NCBI GenBank assembly: GCA_035048495.1
Contig: CM068543.1
Coordinates: forward strand, 24,851,751 to 24,915,750
Direction of reading: 5' to 3'
Length of the DNA: 64,000 nt
Origin: Euptelea pleiosperma
Taxonomy: Eukaryota > Streptophyta > Magnoliopsida > Ranunculales > Eupteleaceae
Below the pieces are notes generated by a model. The model was not told where the DNA came from. It made no database searches and saw only the letters and a list, made by a program, of their open reading frames with translations. Of the stretch, positions 42,835 through 55,802 are shown piece by piece; position 1 is the first letter of the stretch; every line of letters begins with the position of its first letter. A program made the position numbers and the translations under genes.

Positions 42835-43041
42835 GAGTAAAACTCTGATGATAGTAGCCTATCATCGAAGCCCTTGATGACCAATGAGTTCTTGGCACGT
42901 ACCCTTGTGCTTTTTTGCTTTTGCAATAAAAATTTAAGAACCCTCACATGGTAAGCGGCAAAAGGCACTCAGGGTATGTACCGAGAACTCATTGGCTGTC
43001 ACGAGCTTCTATGACATGCCACTGTCATCAAAGTTTTACTC
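42835..43041. mobile_element. Mutator-like MITE with GAGTAAAAC ends, 207 bp, 9-bp duplication
   Basis: Inverted repeats of about 70 bp, starting GAGTAAAACTCTGATGATAG and ending GTCATCAAAGTTTTACTC. Flanks are AATTGGATG (42826..42834) and AATTGGACG (43042..43050). It has family-A type termini but not the family-A core, so it is a separate subfamily likely moved by the same transposase. Confidence 0.85.
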
Positions 43042-43345
43042 AATTGGACGCATGTACCTTGTCAAAATAGAAATCTCCTAAAATTTCTCTGTTCGTCAGT
43101 CCAACCAATTGGACTTGCTAGTCCAATGGTCCAATTGATTAGACATAAACTACAATCGATCCCTAGCGAACTTTCTCACAAAAAAAAAAAAACACAACAA
43201 ACTCCACCATTGTGTATAAGCGAGCCACCACCACGAGCCACTGCCCAACCACTCTGCGAGCCACTGCTCAACCGCTCTGCAAACTCCACTATCTGCCAAA
43301 AGATCATACAATCCGATTGCAATCTCCAATGTGCCCCTAAGGTGC

Positions 43346-44650
43346 TCAAACATGCACCGTTGTGCCACAAACATCCGAATGAATGTACTCCAGAGTACCT
43401 TTCGTGAGATGCACCGAAGTACTGAACTTGAACCTGCATTGATTTTCGAACACACCATGCTCACAAAAGTTCAGTTTTCCTATCTTCACACCACCAAGCA
43501 CACCTTGCTTGCTTAACTCTGCAAATCCTCTTAGATGCATGTGCCACAATCGTGTAGAGGGCCATTGGAATATAAGGTTCCTAAGGATATCAGGTTCTTC
43601 TTCAGATCAGGAATATGCCTAACCTCAGTCAACGTTCTCACGATCCCATCATGCATCTTGAGCTTTACCATCTCAATCTCAACTGTTTTACAAGTCATAC
43701 CATTACCCATCAAAACTGGTCCACCGCATTTACTGTCTTGTACGTGGTAAACAAATCCCTATTGGGACAACTATGATAGGAACAACCGGAGTCAAGAATC
43801 CAACCATCACTCGCAAGATGTTTTCGATCCGTTACTGACAATGCATTTTTCTCGTCTTATGACGTTTCCTCAGCAACACTCGCCGCATTAGAGAATGTAT
43901 TTTTCTTTTCCTCTTTTGCTTTGAGTTTAGGACAATCCTTTTTAAAGTACTCATTCTTGTGACAAATAACACTCCATCTCTTTGATGGCTTTCGATCTGG
44001 AACTACCTTCCCTGGACTCTTTATCTTCTGATCTTCTCATAATAATCAGGCCTTCTGCCTGAGAACTGTTACCAGGGCTCTTCTTCATATATTCTTCAAA
44101 AAGAAGAGCCGCTGAACATCTGCCACATTAATGGTATATTCCCGTAGGGCAACGTTGTAATGAGATGCTCAAACGAATCAGGGAGAGAACTCAAGAATTA
44201 GGGCTTCATCTTCCAACTTAACATCTACGTTTAATAAACAAACAAAATTCTATTACACCCATTTAGATGTCCATTCATAATTGTACATTCCTTCATGCTC
44301 AATGCATAGAGCTGCTTCTTAAGGTACAAACTACTGGTGAAAGACTTCGTCATGTAGATGCTTTCAAGTTTTTGACCAAAGCTTCGTCACTAGTTCTCGT
44401 GCATCACATTGTACATGATCTCATTCTCCAAGCACAACCGAATCATACTATAAGCTTTTAGGTCAAAGTCCTCACAATCATCATCCTACATGTCATTGGG
44501 CTTATCCCTTTGACCCTTCAATGCTCTGTGCAAACCTTGTTGGATTAAGACGTCCTTAACTTGGACTTGCCATAATTCAAAGCTGTTGTTCACATCCAAT
44601 TTCTCTACCTCGAACTTGGCGTTCGACACCTTCATATGTTTTGGCGCCAT
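43346..44650 (-). pseudogene. Copia gag-protease-GAG-pre-integrase remnant
   Basis: Reading from 44650 the product starts MAPKHMKVSNAKFEVEKLD, the usual start of Copia gag, followed by ELWQVQVKDVLIQQGL. Near 43950..43980 are the remains of the CCHC zinc knuckle (CHKNEYFKKDCP). [18 protein letters not shown] near 43780..43810 is the Copia protease active site. RTLTEVRHIPDLKKNLISLG and then WHMHLRGF, GVLGGVKIGKLNFCEHGVF and KGTLEYIHSDVCG (to 43346) are the GAG-pre-integrase domain. Integrase, reverse transcriptase and RNase H are absent. Frameshifts and stops break it into pieces (e.g. 43531..43713 and 43346..43549). Confidence 0.85.
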
Positions 44651-44668
44651 CCCTTATCTAATCCTTTA

Positions 44669-44680
44669 GCTCTGATACCA
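44669..44680 (-). other. tRNA-iMet primer binding site of the Copia remnant
   Basis: GCTCTGATACCA on the plus strand is the reverse complement of TGGTATCAGAGC, a few bases from the LTR edge. Confidence 0.85.
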
Positions 44681-44886
44681 GTTTGTTATAGAAAACGCCC
44701 AAGCGATCCCTCGAGTAACAACAATGGACGCCAATAAACACACGCCACACACAGAGAAAATGAACAAAGTAAATAAAGATACAAGTGATTTACGTGGTTC
44801 AGTCGAAACCTATGTCCACGGGCTGTAATACCGCGAACTTTCGTTCTAGGGTACTATGGTGATTTCACAAAAAAAAAAAAAAAAAA

Positions 44887-45731
44887 CTTTTAGACTTCTG
44901 TTGTTATATTTATGTTTAGTTATCATGTATAAACATGGGTATCAATTTTGGTTGCATTCTGACAACTTCAAAAATTAGGGTTTTATTGGACCCGTAAGAG
45001 TAAATTATCCTAGAAAATTCGTTTGACCTTCGATCGATGAACGGACAGTTCCGGCACGATCGTATACTTATATAGATCCTAAATATCCAATAATATGACC
45101 AATTTTATTTTCTTATTTTAGGTGGGACCCGTGTCTTAGGATTTCTAGACCTTGTAAATGGACTTTAAAACTATAACGAACATTTTTGGCAAAAAAATAT
45201 ATTTTTGTAATTTTTGAATTTTCCCGTCATTTGATATTTTTAAATAAATTTGAAATGAATAAGAGACCCACAGAACAAGTTTTGAATCAATACGACGAGA
45301 TGTTGACCATTTTTTCGGGACTTTGACCAATTGCTGAAATTTGTGAATTAAAATATTTTATTTGAATTTAAGTGTGTGACAAGTGGCAACATCTTATTAA
45401 TTATGAACTTTTAAATTATATGATATGATTGATATGAATTAATGAATGAATATCGAGTATTAATATATTATAAAGTATAGTTTAATGCTCATATATATTA
45501 ATCATATCAAATCATCACCTTTTAAGAAAATATGACATAATTGTAATTAATAACTATTTTAATTATTAATATAAGTAATTGTATTATTAATTTAGTTATA
45601 ATTATTGGGTGGGCCCGTATGGCTAATTTAGAGTCCTTTTGGGCTTATGAATAACCTTAATTGAAGCCCAGTTGATACCCATGGGCCTTAGTCCCATTTT
45701 TAACCCATTAGTAATTCAAAATATGAGTTTT
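44887..45731 (+). mobile_element. LTR-like fragment related to 5860..7720
   Basis: Contains GTTGATACCCATGGGCCTTA and GATTTAGAGTCC-like phrases shared with the sequence near 6180..6240, and GGTGGGACCCGTGTC typical of LTR promoter regions of large Gypsy elements. No coding. It breaks where the next element begins at 45732. Confidence 0.3.
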
Positions 45732-46980
45732 TGTCACGCCCCAGACCTATCACAAATCTCAAGGTGTGAACAATCTTCTAACTGTCCTTCCATCCATAAG
45801 ATCGCTAAGTTCTGGAATTATAATGATAATTCCAGACTCTAATAAATAGTGAAAATTAATTTAGTTAGTTCATTAGGTTGAGATAATTAACAATTCGAAT
45901 GTGAGAATAATTCTACGAAATACCAACCATTCATTCGTTTCATATATGTAAAAGACATGTACATGTAACAGGCTGAGTATGATAACGTATGTATAGCTGT
46001 GAGAGTAATAACAATATGTACAATAGACCAAAATAACAAAATATGACAAAACGCACTAAGCTGATGTTCCTCACACTATAAAAGCATCATATCTCTAAGG
46101 ATCCACAAGTATAGTAGGGTGACTCTAAAACTCCTCTGGATAGTCTGCAAACTCTGAATCGGGATCCTCGTCAGCTATCGGATCCTCCAGGTACTCCTGC
46201 TCCTCTACTGGGAAATCTGAAAGTGTGGGAGAGGTGGGGGTGAGCTTTTGGGGAAAGCCCAGTAGTAGGGAGTGGTTTAAATTCTAAATGATTTCATTCT
46301 TAGAAAAGCAAGCGATTAAACATAAAATCGAAATCATAGCATTAGTATGAATAGTCTATTGACATCCCACTACTGTACTCGAAAACTACATATATGTTTG
46401 CACATTTAGAACAATAATAAGTGCTAAAACAACATGAAATACAAAATCTTTATATACCTATTATTTTCATACTATAATATAAGTAATGGTTTGTGATGAT
46501 GCAAAATCTATAGAGATCTACCTCGGACTACGACCGGTTTACCTACCCCAGTCGAGGCCCATCCTAGAATTCACCGATGTGGGACACCATCGTTAGCCCT
46601 TCTCGCGGGCGACGCGGTTTTCACCTGTCCTAATTTTTCGGCCGAGGAGCTTTCGTTGACACCCATCGAGCGTATTTGGAACTGGTCCTGCGCTGCACCC
46701 CACATCTCCAGCTCAAGTCGTCGTCGGCCTTGATTATCACATCGGCTAAACGTTCGACGGCTACAAAATTTCTATGGATCCAAAAAAAGTCCGGGCAGAG
46801 TACGTCATGCCCGCATCTAATGCCTATCAGGCATGCAATGTAACCCTTGGCAAATCCTCAATAAACAGTGCATCATACTGAGTTCATCAAAAAGACCGTA
46901 ACTCTAGGATAGTTGCTAATATCCTATGGTTCTAATAATGTCCCATAACCACTAAAAGAACACATGGGTATAGCATCTAT
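45732..46980 (+). mobile_element. Probable start of a large Gypsy-type LTR
   Basis: TGTCACGCCCCAGACC at 45732 matches the TGTCACGCCCC start common to plant Del/Tekay LTRs. GGGTGAGCTTTTGGGGAAAG (about 46241) is a phrase of the kind found in such LTRs. Neither the LTR end nor its partner could be fixed. Confidence 0.35.
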
Positions 46981-46984
46981 CTAA

Positions 46985-47470
46985 GAATTATCCAACTCTT
47001 GTGCGTATTTTTCACTGTTATTTGCTAAGCGTTATCACACTCTTCTACGTTAAACTGGTCTAATTATCCACTTTTCTACGTAAGAGTCTCTTTCATTGCT
47101 TAGAACACACTTTTTTAGACGAAATGGTATATTTGCATGCATTAAACGTATTTCTGAAAGTCTAGATATAAAGTCGTTCTGATTAAGTCTCATTACGCGC
47201 TTTGTCTGTCGCAGGAAACCCTGATTGGATGATTCTCAAGACTTGCGGGCCAAAATCAATCATGAAAGCCCATTATCAAAGCTTAAAGAACCCACAGGCT
47301 ATGACTAGAAGATATGGGCCAAATATGGGCTGAATAAGAGGACCAAAGAGCCAGCCCAAAGAACGAAGAGAGTAGGAGAGCCAATGACCAAGAGAAGGAC
47401 CATGTGATCGATTACAAGAGCTTCTATCAAGTCTACAAGCAATCTAAAAGCCTGGTCAATTGAGCCGGTG
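46985..47470 (+). repeat. Inverted-repeat arm, partner at 58395..58890
   Basis: Shares long blocks with the minus strand at 58395..58890: TCCACTTTTCTACGTAAGAG, TTGCATG(C/T)ATTAAAC, GTTCTGATTAA(G/A)TC, ATTACGCGCTTT and CAAGCTTAAAGA-like. The two copies lie about 11 kb apart in opposite orientation and are moderately diverged. Confidence 0.7.
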
Positions 47471-50400
47471 AACCGAGGTCGGATGACAGTGATAAATGAA
47501 TCTAAACAAGTTTTGAAAGTAGATGAACTGATGCACGATGAATCTGGACTCGATGAAAAGATCCATTAATCTCAAGTGCTAACCAATCAAGATCTGTAGA
47601 AAGATGAGAAGGAAGAGAAAAAAATCAAGCTACACTCCCAAATGCAGAAAGAACCAACAGAGACAATTGCAAATCAAACGGATGATAAGAGCCTAGGTGG
47701 ATCAAACCAAATGATCACAAGAGGACAAATGTGGCAGACCAAGTCGTAGGCCTGGATATAGGCCATGATGTTTGCAAGTAGAGGTTGAACCAAATTATAA
47801 AACAAAGTGGTGAATCACGGGACAAACCGAATTGATAGGCCAAGATATGCTTGAAGGTGTGCTCGTGGATCCAGGAATTTGTACGGTAGGATCAAATAGA
47901 AGGTGGTGTGGTTTCCATATAGTGATCTGCACGTTGGGTCCAAGTAGAGGTGTGGCCCATCTGGATAAATAGTCAAGGATACATAAAGAATCATTCTCGA
48001 GGCATGGAGGCATGACACATGGACATCAAAGCAAGAAAAGAGGAATGTGTAGAGGAGGCATCATATAAGTGCAGTTAGAGGGGTATTTCTGGAAAATATG
48101 TAGAAGAAGTGCTGGACTAATGGATGTATGTTCAAGGTGGCCAACAAGCATGTACGGAAGAAGAACATCCAACGGTTTCAAGAATGGTTTAAAGCTTTTA
48201 AGGTGGACACAAGAAGACAATATTGGCATGGGATAGTTCTTTTTGTGTGATACATGGGATAATTCTTACCAATTGACAAAGAGGGCTATATGATATGGTA
48301 TGGAAGAGAATAGGCATCACGTGCCCAAGATTTGCTGAAATAGAAGGTGGGGTCCACACCTCTTTCCCATTCACCCCAAACCCTACATTATATAAAGAAA
48401 AGAAAGAGAGAAAGATCCCTCTCTCTCTCATCCATCTCTCTCTCATTCCTAAAACCTCTTCTCTCCACGTTTCTGCCCTTCCAAGCCGTCTTCCCTTCTC
48501 TCTATCACCCTCTCCTCACCGCCGTTCTCATCAACAAGAGCAGCCTTGGTCCTGGTTTGCTCCACATCTCTTTCTCAAGCTATGAAAGAAACCCGGCAAG
48601 CCGTCAGCCCTCTAATGGACGTCATCTACCCCTCTCTTCCCCCATCGAACTGAAAAACATCTTCAAGGATGCCGCTCCTCCCACGTCAGCCACCACGAAG
48701 ATCTTCACGGGCTTCGTGATCGTGGGCTCCTTCTCTCCTTGCTGATTCTCCACGTCTTCTTCATTGGGCTCCATCACCTCTGCACAAGCCACCACTTGCT
48801 CAGCCAGAAAAACCAGCAAGAACATCAACATCTAGCCGGCCTCCACTTCTGCCTCTACACATTTTCAGAAAACCAAAAATCCAACCACCGTCTCCTCCAT
48901 TAAGCCAAGCCGTTCCTCCTTTCAAGAACCCAGCACCGTCCACCCTATCCCTCTTCCTCATCATTCTCTCTAAAAAAAATAAAAAAAAAAAAGGAGAAGA
49001 ACCAGAGAAAAGAAAAGAGAGAAGAAGAAGAAAAGAGAAGGGAGATCGTCCTCACCTGTCCACAACCAGTCCGGCTAGCCTCCTTCAGCCGTTCCCGCTT
49101 GCACCATCATCATCCGTTCTAAACACCTCCAGCCGTCCCTCCATTACTGCATCTCCACCATTACCGCCTCCCTTCACCACCTGCAGCCGCCACCTATTTG
49201 CTGAACTACCACAGCCCGGAGAAGAAGCCATCCTCTCACCACTGCACATCCAGGTTGCATCTGCAATCTATCCACTATTTTCTCTTGGCTGGACATGCTT
49301 CATTAACCGCCTGGAAGACTTGCTCCTCTGCCATGTTCTAACCACTTGCAGGTGAACTAGTCACCATTTTGCAATTGAGTTTCTCCTCACCAAACCAAAC
49401 AACCTGCTGGTGCATCTTCCATTGGTGTTTCAACCCGACCTTCAACTCCTTTCCATTCCCGTGCACCTGCAACACGCCCAAAGAAAAGCATCTCAGCAAC
49501 TATCTCACTCTTAACCGACAATTAAAAGGAGCTATTCTCATGCACTTAATCTCCATTATGTTCCCCACAACCATGCATATATCCTTCAAAGGCAGACCCT
49601 TCTTCTCCATCCCGAGGTGAGATCTAATGGTAAGCTTTTCTATCTAGGAAATCTTCTCTCTAACTCTTTTGTCTATCTAGTTATCTCTCTCTAAGTCTTT
49701 CTCTCTCTAGGCCTTTCTACTTGTTTCTCTCTCTAGGCCTTTCTACTTGTTTATCTCTAGTTTTTGTTTAGTTTTTGTTATTTCTTTTATGAGTTGGAGC
49801 ATTGTAATACCTTTTTTTTGGATTAATGAATAAATTTAGTTCTTATTTATGTATTTATTTATTTTTTGTTTTGATGATTCAAGTACTTCAATTCAAGTCT
49901 TCTCTCGTCTTCTTTATTTTGTGCTTTGATTATCTTCCTTTTAATAAATTAGGAATTAGTGTCCCAAATAAAATAAGAGATGTTTTAATCCTGATTAATC
50001 AATCACCATTCTCACCCTTCCATCCTTTGTTTTTAACAATTTCTGAAAAAAAAGCCATCATTTTATGTCCTTAATTTGTGTGAACTAATCTCGAGTGCAG
50101 ATCGACATCCGACACTTTCCACTGTGCAAAGAATTATTTAACTTTTGCAGGAAAATTGGATCAAATTACAAATGTGTTGAGATTAGGGTTTCCGTAACCA
50201 ACGATGCAGAAAAAGCCTACTTTCAAATGGCGCCGCTGCCGCACGGGTGTACGGGAGTTGTGAAAAAAGACGTAAAGACTGAATTGGAAAGTTGCTGAAG
50301 CAGAAAGCTGCTCAATTTGGACAGCCTGACCTTTTCGGGAAACTTTCTATTTTTGGTTTTTAGTGATTTTTAGCAGTTTTTTAAATTACTATTTTTAATG

Positions 50401-52018
50401 CCTCGGAAGGCCGAGTGCAAAGTTGTAATAATTTAAGAATTTTACTGCTTTCCATATAAACTGCTAGATCTTGTTATAGGGTTTTTTAGAAACCCTAGAT
50501 TAAGTGAAAAATACCAAAAAAAATCAAAAAATCAACATTCAAAAAAATTAGGGTTTTATATTCTGCAGATTTTTAGAAATCACCAATCAAGGATTTGCGA
50601 TTTTTGGAAAGATTCCAAAATCTTGAAACTCTGCTTAATTAGGGTTTTCCCTCTTAGAAGTTTCATCTTTAGAAGAATTTCTATCTTTAGAAATCTTCCG
50701 AATTTGGAAACGTCTACAAAAGGAAACACCCCAAATCTAGCAGAATTTTAATTTTGAGAAATTTCCCAAAATTGTAAGGGATCTCGCAATCAAATCTTTC
50801 TTGGAAGATCTCCACAGTTCGGGAAACTTTTCAATCTAGGTATTTTCCAATCTGGAAATTCCTAAATCTTACCCCATCTCGAATTTGAAAAATAATTCAA
50901 AAACTTGCCTAAATCTAGTGCTTGTTCTGTAAATCCTAAAAAGGCACGGACCATCCAAATAGAATCCCGAATACCTAAACCGTGCGATCTAACTTTTCTG
51001 CAGGAACACGATCTAGTGTGGGTAGAAAGCGAAAGCTCAAAGAGGTGGAGTCGGGCCCAAGCCCATTAGGATACCCCTCCCTAACCCATGGAGGCGACCC
51101 CGTGGCATGGCCCACGGGAAGTAAGTCTCTATCCTTGCCTTGAGCGCGATACGGAGCAATTTGGGTAAATCATTGCCGCATGTCTACTTATTTTCTAGCA
51201 ACAACTTACTCGACTTGCGTGGCGTGGCCGTTAATCAATCAACTCTAAGAGAGCAGACCCAGCTCCAAATTGAAACTGGTGGGATTTCATCACCCACCTC
51301 ATCATTCCAACTGATTTGATCCAAAGGCTCCATTTAATTAAAAAGAATCAAGAAGTATAGCCAATTAGCCCGGTGTTCGAGGAAAACTCCATACAAAGCG
51401 AACCTGCTTAACATCCAATCGAAATAAGACCACGAGCTCGGGTCCCTATTGTCTAACACACCTATAAGTCCCTGTTATTCAAGTACACTGAACTCGACGT
51501 GGCATCTTGGACTATTCGACGGTTAGTTGCGTGTGGATTAGGACCACGCACCAACTCTAGCTTAACCCGAGGGAACACTCTTCTTAAACACTTGACCAAT
51601 CCGGTTAGTCTGGGACATACTTAAGACAGCCATTGTGTCGCACGTCTGTCTAGGCTTCGGATTGCATTGTTGTTGACTAGAGTTAGTACTAAAAGATTCA
51701 CTCTGAAGAGTGTAGCCTACTGAGAACCCATGAGTGCAGTTAGTCCGGCGGTTAAAAGATTAACCAGTGGTCCGTCCACTGTCATAATCTACTCTAGCCC
51801 CAAAACTAACAAGATAATTCCTAAAATATATCTTGATTGTTTAGAATATGATTATATGTGCTTGCTGTGCATCGTATATCTCTAGGATAGTGTTCCCCTT
51901 TGGCAACTTTTTGCCAAGTCTAGGGCTTGCTTTTCAAGCATATGTCCGGTTGGACCTGTCCTAATCTTTGACTAATTCGATCTGAGAGTCAATTTTTCGC
52001 ACCCCTCTATCGCCTCTG
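47471..52018 (+). other. Long non-coding leader between repeat arm and gag-like frame
   Basis: No conserved coding domain. It holds a TATA box at 48389, a pyrimidine-rich stretch at 48420..49300, T-rich intron-like sequence at 49625..50095 ending in CGAGTGCAG, then 50095..52018 without a long frame. The layout suggests LTR promoter plus leader of a large Gypsy-like element, but the LTR boundaries and primer site are not identified. Open frames such as 48347..48745 are composition artefacts. Confidence 0.35.
48389..48396 (+). promoter_or_regulatory. TATA box, probable retroelement promoter
   Basis: TATATAAA preceding a pyrimidine-rich tract (CCCTCTCTCTCTCATCC at 48417..48433) about 30 bp downstream, a typical plant or LTR transcription start arrangement. 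Confidence 0.4.
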
Positions 52019-53611
52019 ATGGCAGATGAACGGCCTTTGTATGAGACCTACTATAGTTTCTCTGAAAATCTAGGTGATAACTCTCAACAATGGTATGACA
52101 ATTCTGCGTATCATCATGATACTCCAGTCTCGCAACCTTCTATGGGGTATGACAATTACAGAGATCCGGAGTACTACTCTGTACTCCAAGAGCTTAAAAA
52201 CTCAGTCACTGCCCTTAGTGTCGCAGTCCAGCAACCTGTGCACAATTCCCAGTCTATAGGATCTTACCCTCCTATCCAACAAGATGTCTGTACCTTTCTT
52301 TCTCCAATGCAGACCTCCTATGATAACAATTATTTTTCGGACAATAGGAGTCACCATAACTTTAATTGGGAACAGTCTGCTCTCCCGCAGCAACTGCCGC
52401 AGGATGATTATCCTTTCGGGTTTCATCAACCCAATAGAGAGTATGATTGGCAATATTCGTAGTCGCAATACCCGTCATATCTACAGAATGACTATTCTGA
52501 TCAACAGTGGGTCCCTCAGGATTTCCAGCGTCAGCAGCTAATCCCAGACTCCACTCTGCCTTACAACTTTCATACCCAGTCGGACCATAATCAAGAGTTG
52601 GCACCTCAGCTCCCCTTGGCTGAACCGCCTCCGTTGGCTACTAAACCCTGTCTAGAGGACCTTCTCTCTCAGTACATTGCCCAGCAACAACAGTATTTCC
52701 AAGGTCTAGAGCACCAACAACAGCAATCTATGGAGAGCTTGGAACAACGTCTAGTTCAATTAGAAAATGAAAGAGAGGAAGTCAACTTCACTAGCCCCCC
52801 AATAGCCTATCCTGAGGAGAGTGACATGGCCACTGTCTATAATGAGGAGTCGCACAATTGGACTAAGTACCAGAACTGCCAGGATGAAATAGAAGTTGTT
52901 ACCACCCCTAGATCAAGTCCGATTATTGAGGAGCCAGTGTATCTTTATTAGGTGCCTTTCACAACACCAAATCTTAAACCTACCACAGAGCAACCTATTT
53001 CTCACTCTACCTCTGTTGACCCTGATGTCGATCTCCATGACACTGAGCTGTGTCTCAATTGTAGGATCCCAACTGTCATAGATCTACCATTCCTCCCCAC
53101 CTCCCTTGGATTGTGCAACAATAGTGATGAACCCGAGTCTCAATCTTTGTTGCCCTTAACAACACTAACTTCTGGACCGAGCACAGAGGAACTTAGTTCC
53201 ATCTTTATCTCTGATAATTCTTTCTCTGCCTTGGATGCAGACATTCCTACTGATGAGCCGTGTCTAGAACATGGGATTCCTGTTGTCCTGGACTTACCGC
53301 TCCCCACCAAGGATGAACATATTGAGTGTAGGGATTTGAACATCCCTATCAAATTAGGAAATCTCGAGGGAGAGGTCAACAGTTTTCACCCGCCACCCTA
53401 CGTCGATATTATCGATGACCCGTGTGCCGTCGAGAGTCTAATTCAGGACTCTCCCGAAGAAATACTCTCCCAGTATCAAGAACACTTTGTGCCTGACGTC
53501 ATCTCGGAGTTAGACAATTATGCTTTTACTGATCTGCAGGATTCTGCTCTATTTAGATACCTTCCCGCTAAACTCAATGAGTTTGCGGCTCTGCTAACCA
53601 CGGTCAGATAA
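52019..53611 (+). pseudogene. Gag-like reading frame with two in-frame TAG codons
   Basis: One reading frame of about 530 codons starts MADERPLYETYY and is interrupted only by TAG at 52460..52462 and TAG at 52949..52951. Residues 1-200 are Tyr/Asp/Ser/Gln-rich (QDDYPFGFHQPN, then DYSDQQWVPQDF after the first TAG). Next comes KPCLEDLLSQYIAQQQQYF and a Gln-rich coiled coil, resembling the C-terminal part of plant Gypsy gag proteins (SLEDLLxQFxxQQ type). The last third has two related motifs (CRIPTVIDLPFLP and HGIPVVLDLPLP). No zinc knuckle, protease or polymerase follows. It is probably the remains of a non-autonomous or truncated Gypsy-like gag. Family identity is inference. Confidence 0.55.
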
Positions 53612-55800
53612 CCCACTACTACTCTCCATGAAGAGTATGTTTTGAAATATTGTTTTATAAATAACATGACCCTACTATGGCACGCATACATAGGACATGA
53701 GTCAAACTTCAATAGTTCCTACCTATGAGTCGTCTTAACTCAAAATTAACCTAACTGATTGATCACATTGTCCAATATATATCATTCTTGTGGTTGGTCA
53801 GGAAATATATGGCAAACAATTTAGAATAGATTGTATTTCAAGTCCATCAAGTGTGTCCCAAGTGATGTGTTGTTTTTATGCATTTCACATTTCCTTATGC
53901 TCCATTGATCTAATCCATAGAACAAGGAAAAGAGAACTTCTCATTTTCCACTTTTAACGTTTCGGTGACGTGATGCAAGATGGAAATGTTATTTCAAGAT
54001 GGAAAGAAGACATGTTCATGGACCATGTCTTAGCTATATAAAGGTGAGATCCAGAAGAGTAATAAGTAAGTAAACCTCAAACCTTCGAGCATAGGAGTAG
54101 CAAATGCTAAAACTGATTTTTATGGCATTTGATCTTTGTTCTTCATTGGAGGATGACTTCTCCTTACTCTTCTCCTTAGCATCCTCATCAATGATTACAA
54201 CTTTGGAGTCATCGAAAGTTGCAATTCAGTTTTGGGAAAACATACAGATCTTATTTCCATGGCAGAAACCCATATTAATAAATGAGAAGTGATGGCTTAC
54301 GATTCAAATAAGTCAGTGTCACAACTAACCAAACATTGATTATTAGAACTAAGGTTCTAACTTCAATCACTAAACTGAACAATACTAAGAAATCTTTATT
54401 GCTCCCTTATAAGCTTAGGGGAACCCATCACAAAGGAAAATACTAAAATGCCTTCACTTAAATGGATACACACCCCCATCCATCCTTTTTTTAATTAGCT
54501 ATTATATATCCTTTTGTGGCCACTACATAAGGAACCTTATCATTGAGAAGAATACACCAAGCCGAAATGAAAATTATGCAATTATACACGAATCATCAAT
54601 TCATTTGGAACTCCTCAATAGATGACCATATATAAGAGCAATTATCTAGTGATCATGATATAAGTGGTCTCACATGTTTTCTTAGTTCATGTAAGTCAGC
54701 AGATTGATAATGCATGAACACACATATTAACTGGAACAATAGTGAATCAATGGGGTATCTTACCACTATGTATTCAAAGAACAAACATCAGTAGATTATG
54801 TGTTGAGAACACACGACCTCAAAGGTGTCACCCGAGAACATGTACTACCACACTGAACTTATTTGGGCAATGGCAAAAGTGCTAATAAACACCATGTAGC
54901 TAGCATAGAACTAGAACCCATAATGCCAGGAAGTCCACATTCTGCCACCCACTAATTTAACTATGCCATACGCATGAAGCACATGTAGAGGATTGGAATA
55001 GAACAATACTAGAATGAACCATAAGAGTACTTGGCCATCTTATCTCCTTGGAGTGTGTGGAAACCATTAATGAGAACCGTAGTTGTGCCACTCGGAAAGC
55101 TAATTTGTAGTCTATTATCATGATCTATGGAACAATAGAGACTCCATGAGCAAACCATATCCAAGAAACTAAATGCAGCAAATTAGAACTCACAATTTTG
55201 AGAGATTTGAACCATTCTAAGAGAGGATCTACTCCCTCTGTTATTTTTATTTTTCTGGTCCATACTTTATTAAACATATTTAATATGTATTGAGCTAACC
55301 GCATCTGAAATCAGAATTCAACTTTGAAAGATCCTACATTACAAATGTTTATCCATGTGATGGAGAGCATATTGGTCAGGCGTGACCCAAATTTCATCAA
55401 CACTTTTGCAAGTTTAAACTAGGAAATAGAACAACAAAATTTTAAAAATCTTAAAAGAAAATAATAAAATATTGGATATGAATAGTCATAGATATACATA
55501 TTACAGCATCATTTTCCAACCAATGTGTATGGATTAATTCAAAAGAAGTTAAAAAGATGGGAAGACTAAACTTCGAAGAAACTAGAAGAGTCTTAGGAAG
55601 TAACAATTGGAACTGGTAGCACTTCTAAAGTTTTTCCCCTTTCTTAATTCAAAGTCAACACTTAACTTATTAAAAACAAACACTATCACTTCAAGTTTCA
55701 TGCACTAGAATTTGAAAAGTTAAATACGCTAATCTTAAAAAAGTGAACGCAAACAACCAATACCTTGTAAATTAATTGACACGAATTCTTAAAAATATAG
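53612..55800. other. Unannotated AT-rich sequence
   Basis: Two kilobases without a recognisable gene, LTR or inverted repeat. A 62-codon frame at 54104..54292 is unrecognised. The segment may be the rest of the retroelement or an old insertion. Confidence 0.35.
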
Positions 55801-55802
55801 TA

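Larger units (their letters stand above)
43160..44869 (-). mobile_element. 5' part of a Ty1/Copia retrotransposon, truncated
   Basis: On the minus strand the order is LTR (44684..44869), tRNA-iMet primer site (44669..44680), gag start at 44650, zinc knuckle, protease and GAG-pre-integrase, with truncation before integrase. Multiple stops and frameshifts make it non-functional. The LTR may itself be incomplete, because it runs into an A18 tract at 44869..44886. Confidence 0.8.

Noticed and set aside
48347..48745. 132-codon Ser/Pro-rich frame after a TATA box
   Set aside because: Pyrimidine-rich leader sequence gives Ser/Leu/Pro codons; no conserved motif and competing frames exist.
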